Of a stretch of DNA of 28,074 nt, positions 23,403 through 28,074 are shown one piece after another; the first letter of the stretch is position 1; each line of letters opens with the position of its first letter. Below the pieces are notes generated by a model. It was not told the DNA's origin and ran no database searches. It worked only from the letters and a program-made list of their open reading frames with translations. Made by a program: the position numbers and the translations under genes. Source of the stretch: Chloroflexota bacterium (GTDB taxonomy: Bacteria > Chloroflexota > Dehalococcoidia > Tepidiformales > Tepidiformaceae); contig CAUJEQ010000225.1 in the NCBI GenBank assembly GCA_963169135.1, positions 1 to 28,074 of the forward strand. Direction: 5' to 3'.

Positions 23403-24719
23403 TCACTCTCCGAAGGGGTAGGTCTCTGGTGGTTCTCCCCTATCCCAGAGCGGGTTCCGTTCCAGCGGCTGAAGCGCCGTCGTCACGTCGATGTGGATCA
23501 CATCATCGAACTGCCGCGCAAGATCCACCTTGAAATAGTGGCTCTGTCGCTCCGTTTCCGGCCGGTAGATGACGCCGATCGCCCGCTCGAGCCGCTCCCG
23601 CTCCACCAGCTCGCCGTGTTTTCGAAGGTCGAGCGCGAACCAGGGGATCGCGACATCGTGGAAGAGGCCCTCGTAGCTGTCTGGTCTCCCCGGGCGAACG
23701 CGCTTCCGTTGGGGTGCGTCGCCCCAGTCCGTCGCCGCGGTCACCTCGCCCCGGTGCGTGGTGAACCCGACAATGTGCGACTCCGAGCCATGGCGCTCAC
23801 GAACCAGCTGCCCAACGGTGTGTTCTCCCCGCCGCCCCATCTCCGTCGCCCGGGCGTCGCCCACGTGCGAGTTGTGCTCCCAAACAACCACCCTGGCGCT
23901 CTGCAGGTATTCCGCCAGTTCGTCCAGCGTGTCGGCCATGTGCCGATCCCGCAGGTTCCACGACGAGACCCGCCCGCCAAACATCGTCCGGTAATACTCT
24001 TCGGCGTTCTTTACAAGCCGGGCGTTCTGCACCGCGTGAAAGAGGTCATCCTCCGCCACGCGCCCATCCCGCCGTGCGTACTCTGTCGACTTCTCGCGCA
24101 GTTCCAGCAGCTGCCGCACGGCGCCGTCCTCGCACGACTCGGACAGTCCCCGGTAGGCCGAGTAGCCATACGCCTGGCAGTCTTCGTGGAACTGTTCGAA
24201 GCACGCGTATCGAACCCTCGCCTCGGCGGCCCCATCGGGGTCTACCCGCCCGAGGTACTCGATCACCCCCTCGATCGAGCGGTACAGGCTGTACAGGTCC
24301 AGTCCGTAGAAGCCGGTCGGTTGCCGCGCCCCCCGGTTGTGTTCGCGCAGCCACTCGATGAATTCGACCACCACCGTGTTCCGCCACATCCACGTCGGGA
24401 AGCGCTGGAACCCGCGAAGCGCTTCCTCCGCACTTCTCGCTGTCCCGGCGCCGCGCGCGTAGACATTCGCGCGGTAGGCATCCGGCCAGTCCGCTTCCAC
24501 CGCGACCGCGCTGAATCCCTTTTCGACGATGAGCCGCCGCGTGATGAGCGCGCGCTCCTCATAGAACTCCTGAGTGCCGTGCGACGCTTCGCCGATGAGC
24601 ACGAGTCGCGCATCGCCGATCCGGTCGAGGAGCGCGTCGTAGTCAGTCGCCGCCCCCGTGAGCGGCTGCACCACAGCGCGAAGCGCTTCGGCGGCCTTCG
24701 CCCCCGCGTGCCGGATCAC
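23403..24719 (-). CDS. Erythromycin esterase-like protein
   Basis: 438 residues from GTG 24719, which overlaps the stop of the phosphoribosyltransferase gene by three bases (GTGA junction) and is preceded by a GGGGGCGG stretch; the frame runs on to 24875 in the shadow of that gene. Family residues are Glu44 and His47 in LIGEASHGTQEFYEER, Glu75 in VAVEADWPDAYRAN, and the later His in VVWEHNSHVGD. Characterised relatives (EreA/EreB) open the macrolide lactone ring. Most genomic members linked to phosphoribosyltransferases have no shown resistance role. It should not be read as a resistance gene without test data. Confidence 0.9.
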   Translation of the reverse strand: MIRHAGAKAAEALRAVVQPLTGAATDYDALLDRIGDARLVLIGEASHGTQEFYEERALITRRLIVEKGFSAVAVEADWPDAYRANVYARGAGTARSAEEALRGFQRFPTWMWRNTVVVEFIEWLREHNRGARQPTGFYGLDLYSLYRSIEGVIEYLGRVDPDGAAEARVRYACFEQFHEDCQAYGYSAYRGLSESCEDGAVRQLLELREKSTEYARRDGRVAEDDLFHAVQNARLVKNAEEYYRTMFGGRVSSWNLRDRHMADTLDELAEYLQSARVVVWEHNSHVGDARATEMGRRGEHTVGQLVRERHGSESHIVGFTTHRGEVTAATDWGDAPQRKRVRPGRPDSYEGLFHDVAIPWFALDLRKHGELVERERLERAIGVIYRPETERQSHYFKVDLARQFDDVIHIDVTTALQPLERNPLWDRGEPPETYPFGE

Positions 24720-25411
24720 GTTTCCGCCCCCTCGGACCGCCTTTCGCCCGCCCCGTCCCGGCGGCCAGCCGCCCGGGCGAGCAGCTCTCGCACTTCGTCG
24801 TCGCTGGTCGCCCGAAACTCCCGGTACCAGAGCCCCACGGCATAGAACGGGCTGGGCGTTAGCGGGCAGGCGCATTCAAGGTTCGGGAACGTCGCTTCCA
24901 GTTCCGCGCACGTCTCAGCCGCGGCCACTGGAACGCCGATTACCACCCGGGCCGCGCCCATCTGCCGTACAGCCTCTATTGCCGCCCGCATCGAGGCGCC
25001 GGTTGCGAGTCCATCATCGACCAGCACCACCGTCCGGCCATGCACGCCTGCGGGCTCGCGGCCGTCCCGGTACGCCAGTGCACGCCGGCGCAGCTCCCGT
25101 TCCTCGGCTCCAGCCACCCGCTCGATATCGTCCGGCTGGATGCGCAATTCGTCGATGATGTCCCGGTTCAGCACTCGCACGCCTCCGCTCGCAATCGCCC
25201 CCATCGCGAGTTCCGGGTGCAGGGGCACGCCCAGCTTCCGCACCAGGAGGACGTCCATCTCCAGCCCAAGCGCGCTCGCAACTTCGTACGCCACGGGCAC
25301 TCCGCCACGGGCGAGGCCGAGCACGACTGCGTCAGCTGACAGGCCGTACCCCTTCAGGATCTCAGCGAGGAGTCGCCCGGCTTCACGGCGGTCAGTGAAT
25401 TGTCGTTCCAT
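24716..25411 (-). CDS. Phosphoribosyltransferase family protein
   Basis: 231 residues from the ATG at 25411, where homologous proteins normally begin (MERQFTDRREAGRLLAEIL); no ribosome site is seen and the frame runs on to 25561. The PRPP-binding loop is VVLVDDGLATGAS (residues 128-140). The flexible loop region RKLGVPLHPELAMGAIASGG (59-78) is characteristic of the subgroup encoded with erythromycin-esterase-like and dienelactone-hydrolase-like proteins. The product presumably uses PRPP or a related phosphoribosyl compound; the acceptor is unknown. It is the first gene of a three-gene operon with coupled junctions. Confidence 0.9.
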   Translation of the reverse strand: MERQFTDRREAGRLLAEILKGYGLSADAVVLGLARGGVPVAYEVASALGLEMDVLLVRKLGVPLHPELAMGAIASGGVRVLNRDIIDELRIQPDDIERVAGAEERELRRRALAYRDGREPAGVHGRTVVLVDDGLATGASMRAAIEAVRQMGAARVVIGVPVAAAETCAELEATFPNLECACPLTPSPFYAVGLWYREFRATSDDEVRELLARAAGRRDGAGERRSEGAET

Positions 25412-25524
25412 GACGTAGAAGTGTGACAGGTCATCGCGCATTTGCGAGGGGCGTTGGTCCCTGCATTCCAGCCCGTTGGTACCGCGACATCTTTCTCCTT
25501 CGCTCGCAACGGCTCTCAGCCACG

Positions 25525-25530
25525 TAGAAT
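25525..25530 (+). promoter_or_regulatory. -10 box for the crotonase gene
   Basis: TAGAAT lies 30 bases before the ATG at 25560 and five of six bases match TATAAT. Unlike several genes here, this one keeps a leader with a GGGAG ribosome site six bases before the ATG. Confidence 0.45.
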
Positions 25531-25559
25531 CGCCCCCAACAACCCTTCGGGAGCCCCCC

Positions 25560-26366
25560 ATGTCCTACGAAGCCATCCTCTATGACGTCGAAGACGGCGT
25601 CGCCACCATCACCCTGAACAAGCCCGAGCGCCTCAACGCTTTCGACGACAAGATGCTCACTGAGTGGGCCGATGCGATTGTTCGCGCCGATCACGACCGC
25701 GGTGTCGGCGCCCTGATCATCACGGGGGCCGGCCGGGGGTTCTGCAGCGGTATGAATGTCGCTGCGGAAGCGGGCGGTTCGGGCGTCCTTCGCACCCAGG
25801 CGACCGTCGCCGACCGCCGCCACAGCCTCCGCGACCGCGTCCACCCCATCCCGCGCGCACTCATCCAGCTCGAAAAGCCGTACATCGCCGCGATCAACGG
25901 TGCTGCAGCCGGCGCCGGAATGGATATGGCTACCATGGCCGACATCCGCTTCGCCAGCAGCACGGCGCGAATGGGCATGACCTACGTCCGCATGGGCCTC
26001 ATCCCCGGAGACGGCGGCACCTACACGCTGCCCCGCATCGTCGGCACCCAGCGGGCGCTCGACCTCATCTGGACCGGCCGCATGATCACCGCCCAGGAAG
26101 CGTTCGACATGGGCTACCTCCTCGCCGTCTATGAGCCCGAAGAACTCCTCCCTCGCGTCAAGGAGTACGCCCGCCGGATCGCCAGCGGCCCGGGTGTCGC
26201 CGTCCAGCTCTCAAAGAAGCTCGTATACCGCTCTGCCAACATTCCCTTCGATGAGCACCTGGACTTCGCCCAGATGGCCATGTTCGTCGCCCAATCCACC
26301 GACGACGCGAAGGAAGGCCCGCGCGCGTTCGTCGAGAAGCGTGAACCGCAGTTCAAAGGGTCCTGA
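25560..26366 (+). CDS. Enoyl-CoA hydratase/isomerase (crotonase) family protein
   Basis: 268 residues. The crotonase fold is clear: VATITLNKPERLNAFDDKML, ALIITGAGRGFCSGMNV (first oxyanion-hole segment) and AINGAAAGAGMDMATMADIR (second). The segment that in classical hydratases supplies the catalytic Glu before G-x-I-P-G reads YVRMGLIPGDGG, so that Glu appears replaced by Tyr. The second Glu, in the helix after TQRA, appears to be Asp or absent. An acidic residue sits in the PGDGG turn. The enzyme is therefore likely a crotonase with another activity, such as isomerase, or a hydratase with moved acid residues. This comparison is from memory of the rat enzyme. Confidence 0.9.
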   Translation: MSYEAILYDVEDGVATITLNKPERLNAFDDKMLTEWADAIVRADHDRGVGALIITGAGRGFCSGMNVAAEAGGSGVLRTQATVADRRHSLRDRVHPIPRALIQLEKPYIAAINGAAAGAGMDMATMADIRFASSTARMGMTYVRMGLIPGDGGTYTLPRIVGTQRALDLIWTGRMITAQEAFDMGYLLAVYEPEELLPRVKEYARRIASGPGVAVQLSKKLVYRSANIPFDEHLDFAQMAMFVAQSTDDAKEGPRAFVEKREPQFKGS

Positions 26367-26523
26367 CCGTCACCGCGTGCCAGTCCCGACCGGGCGCCGC
26401 GCAGCGTCCTGCGGTGGAGCCTATTGAAACCCGGTCGTCCGGCCGTCCCCGGGACGCCGGTTGGCCGCAGACACGCTTGCCTGCCTGGCGTAAGGTCGAA
26501 GGACACGCTCAGGAGGTCCCGCC

Positions 26524-26745
26524 ATGCGTACCACCGACGATTGGGTTGCCCGCAACGTTCCGGATACGCAGGAAGCGATCCGCCAGGCTATGGAAGTACT
26601 CGACCGGTTCGGGTACAAGGCCCACGATGTCGACCACCTGATTCAGCACGGTCAGGGCGGCGGCCCCGGCGATGGCGATGCCGACCTCGAGATGGCCATC
26701 AGCCTCCTCGGGAGGCTCCGCGAGGCCGGCATCGAGATCAAGTGA
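26524..26745 (+). CDS. Small hypothetical protein
   Basis: 73 residues with AGGAGG six to seven bases before the ATG, so translation is likely. The sequence has two helices (TQEAIRQAMEVLDRFGYKAH and LEMAISLLGRLREAGIEIK) separated by a Gly/Asp-rich loop (HGQGGGPGDGDAD). No family is recognised. It ends 34 bases before the peroxiredoxin gene on the same strand, so the two could share a transcript. The gap 26367-26523 before it holds no other visible gene. Confidence 0.6.
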   Translation: MRTTDDWVARNVPDTQEAIRQAMEVLDRFGYKAHDVDHLIQHGQGGGPGDGDADLEMAISLLGRLREAGIEIK

Positions 26746-26779
26746 GACTGCGGGCGGCGCCGCTGTTACTGTTGCTTTC

Positions 26780-27235
26780 ATGACACTCGAAATCGGCCAG
26801 CCCGCTCCGCCCTTCTCGCTCCGCAACAAGAAACGCGAGGAGGTCACACTCGACTCGTTCCCCGGCAAGCATCTCGTGCTCGCGTTTTACCCCATGGCGT
26901 TCACCGGTGGCTGAACGAGCGAGATGACAGCCTTCCGGACCCATACCGACAGGTTCGTGGAGGCTGATGCCCAGGTCCTGGGCATCTCGGTTGATTCTTT
27001 CGCCGCCGCCGGGGAGTTCGAGGATAAGCTCGGGCTCGAGTTCCCGCTCCTGAGCGACTTCCCGCGAAACGACACGGGGCGCGCCTACGGGGTGTTCAAC
27101 GACGCCTTCGGCGTGCATACACGCACCACGATCGTCATCGACAAGGACCGCATCGTCCGCGATGTCTACGTCGAACCGCGCGACTTTGAGTCCCACGCGG
27201 TACACGCCCTCGAGGTGCTGGCGGCCCTGGCGTAA
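26780..27235 (+). CDS. Peroxiredoxin with in-frame TGA at the catalytic position: predicted selenoprotein (AhpE-like)
   Basis: 151 residues if TGA 26912-26914 is read as selenocysteine. The frame is continuous on both sides: MTLEIGQPAPPFSLRNKK to FYPMAFTGG, then TGA, then TSEMTAFRTHTDRF to the end VLAALA. Peroxiredoxins of the AhpE/BCP type have F-x-P-x-A-F-T-x-x-C at this place. The TGA is codon 45, the number of the peroxidatic Cys in mycobacterial AhpE, and total length fits too. No resolving Cys follows (TSEMT has Thr where a CxxxxC pattern would have Cys), and no Cys occurs elsewhere, so it would be a one-selenocysteine enzyme reducing peroxides. A candidate SECIS hairpin follows. Without selenium the product would end after 44 residues. 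Confidence 0.85.
26928..26966 (+). promoter_or_regulatory. Candidate bacterial SECIS hairpin
   Basis: Arms 26928-26941 and 26952-26966 can form 14 pairs, two of them G-U, with one bulged U at 26958 and a 10-base loop. The loop begins 28 bases past the UGA, inside the 16-37 base window described for bacterial SECIS elements. A bulged U in the upper stem is also a feature of the E. coli fdhF element. The preferred G at loop position 1-2 is absent in this fold. In an alternative top (ACC with GGT closing a GACA loop, 26945-26954) a G is the first loop base. No energy was calculated. Confidence 0.6.
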
Positions 27236-27248
27236 CGCGCGCCCGGCG

Positions 27249-27272
27249 TACTGGTTGGGGTACTGGTTGGGG
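27249..27272. repeat. Tandem 12-bp direct repeat
   Basis: TACTGGTTGGGG occurs twice back to back, 13 bases past the peroxiredoxin stop. Function is unknown. Confidence 0.7.
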
Positions 27273-27295
27273 CCGAAAGTTGCCTGCTTTCGGCC
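27271..27295 (+). terminator. Hairpin after peroxiredoxin, probable terminator
   Basis: GGCCGAAAG (27271-27279) and CTTTCGGCC (27287-27295) are perfect 9-bp arms with a 7-base loop. It is the first strong hairpin after the stop. No T run follows, so efficiency is uncertain. Confidence 0.55.
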
Positions 27296-27344
27296 GCCCG
27301 GCAGCCCCACGCCGTGTGCGACAATCGCCGGAGTGTCCGGCGGC

Positions 27345-27383
27345 CTCAGGCATGTTCCATGCTCGCACACCCTGCCGCCTGAG
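27345..27383 (+). promoter_or_regulatory. Nested inverted repeats in malic enzyme leader
   Basis: CTCAGGC (27345-27351) is mirrored by GCCTGAG (27377-27383). Inside lies GCATG-TTC-CATGC. GGCGGC (27339-27344) can also pair with GCCGCC (27374-27379), which is mutually exclusive with the first pairing. The ribosome site GGGAG starts three bases later. It may be an operator or a leader structure. Confidence 0.35.
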
Positions 27384-27400
27384 ATGGGAGCCGTCCCCGA

Positions 27401-28074
27401 ATGTCTCGCGAGTCCACCCGGCGCCGCGCAGCGGTCGCCTACACCTTCACGTTCCAGGCCCAGTACCCCGATCAGCCCGGGATGCTTGCCAGCATCGCTT
27501 CGGCCGTCGCTGGATGCGGCGGCAGCATCGGCGAGATCGACGTCATTCGGTCGACCAGCCGGACTATCCTCCGCGAGTTCCACGTCTCCGCCCATAACGC
27601 CGCCCATGCCGCTGAGATACTCGCCACCGTGAAGGCGCTGCCCGGCGTAACCATCAAGAGTGCCACCGACCGCGTCTTCCGCAGCCACAAGGGCGGCAAG
27701 ATAGAAGTCCGCAACAAGGTCCCCGTCGCGACCCTCCGCGACCTCTCCATCGTCTACACCCCCGGCGTCGCCCGCGTCTGTCTTGCCATTGCCAGGGACC
27801 CGGCCGCTACCTATCAGCTGACCACCAAAGGCAATAGCGTCGCCGTTGTCACCGATGGCACCGCGGTCCTCGGCCTCGGCGATATTGGCCCCGCGGCCGC
27901 GATGCCCGTCATGGAAGGCAAGTCGATGCTCTTCAAGGCGTTCGGTGGCGTCGATGCCTGGCCCATCTGCCTCGACACGAAAGACCCCGACGAGATCGTC
28001 GCCATCGTCAAGGCGATCGCTCCCGGGTTCGGCGGGATCAACCTCGAGGACATTTCCGCGCCGCGCTGCTTCGA
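27401..28074 (+). CDS. NAD(P)-dependent malic enzyme with N-terminal ACT domain (3' end outside window)
   Basis: The ATG at 27401 follows GGGAG by 10 bases, and the frame stays open for 224 residues to the window edge. Residues about 13-95 look like an ACT domain (YTFTFQAQYPDQPGMLASIA), a fold that usually binds a small regulatory ligand such as an amino acid. The malic enzyme part then starts: catalytic Tyr in LSIVYTPGVA, TDGTAVLGLGDIGP, the Lys in GKSMLFKAFGGVDAWPICLD, and a metal-binding Glu/Asp pair in NLEDISAPRCF. The enzyme oxidatively decarboxylates malate to pyruvate. The NAD(P)-binding domain lies beyond the window, so cofactor preference cannot be judged. Confidence 0.9.
   Translation, partial: MSRESTRRRAAVAYTFTFQAQYPDQPGMLASIASAVAGCGGSIGEIDVIRSTSRTILREFHVSAHNAAHAAEILATVKALPGVTIKSATDRVFRSHKGGKIEVRNKVPVATLRDLSIVYTPGVARVCLAIARDPAATYQLTTKGNSVAVVTDGTAVLGLGDIGPAAAMPVMEGKSMLFKAFGGVDAWPICLDTKDPDEIVAIVKAIAPGFGGINLEDISAPRCF

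Noticed and set aside
23403..24719. Macrolide resistance gene
   Set aside because: The fold family fits, but the operon with phosphoribosyltransferase and hydrolase genes is typical of housekeeping relatives with no known resistance.
1..28074. CRISPR arrays, tRNA or rRNA genes, transposases
   Set aside because: No spaced repeats, cloverleaf sequences, rRNA segments or transposase motifs were seen when reading both strands.

Overview
This is a GC-rich bacterial chromosome segment with tightly packed genes. The left end carries a flagellar filament locus. The rest carries lipoproteins with Tat or Sec signals, a small sortase, and many genes whose -10 box lies only 6 to 8 bases before the start codon. 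Together these suggest a Chloroflexota-like lineage, perhaps near Dehalococcoidia or Tepidiformales. That placement comes from memory of similar gene sets and is not proven here.

Positions 1-6309 form a late flagellar block on the plus strand: the end of a flagellin, a FlaG-like protein, the cap FliD, chaperone FliS, a FliT-like protein, a sortase, FlgM and an OmpR-type DNA-binding protein. Two matching sigma-28-type promoters (TCAAGATC, 11 bases, then [CG]CCGA) precede flaG and the sortase. This fits a regulon controlled by the anti-sigma factor FlgM.

Positions 6311-12266 hold mostly minus-strand metabolic genes: a Tat lipoprotein solute-binding protein, a four-cluster ferredoxin, an alpha/beta hydrolase, a medium-chain reductase, a DUF402 protein and a nitroreductase. 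A pterin dehydratase lies on the plus strand. Positions 12378-14871 carry two CaiB-type CoA-transferase genes. The second is frameshifted inside a 7-bp tandem repeat, and two further degenerate 7-bp arrays lie close by.

Positions 15147-22696 hold a small DUF1858-like protein, a LysM lipoprotein and M28 peptidase pair, a membrane protein, an SGNH hydrolase, a hicB gene with a decayed hicA, uvrC, a Uma2-family gene and an M14-like Tat lipoprotein. Positions 22750-25411 form a three-gene operon of phosphoribosyltransferase, erythromycin-esterase-like protein and dienelactone-hydrolase-like protein.

The right end has a crotonase, a small unknown gene, a peroxiredoxin and an ACT-domain malic enzyme cut by the window edge. 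The peroxiredoxin is the most notable object. An in-frame TGA occupies exactly the peroxidatic cysteine position (codon 45) and is followed at a suitable distance by a long hairpin. It is best read as a selenocysteine-containing AhpE-like peroxiredoxin that ordinary gene calling would split in two.
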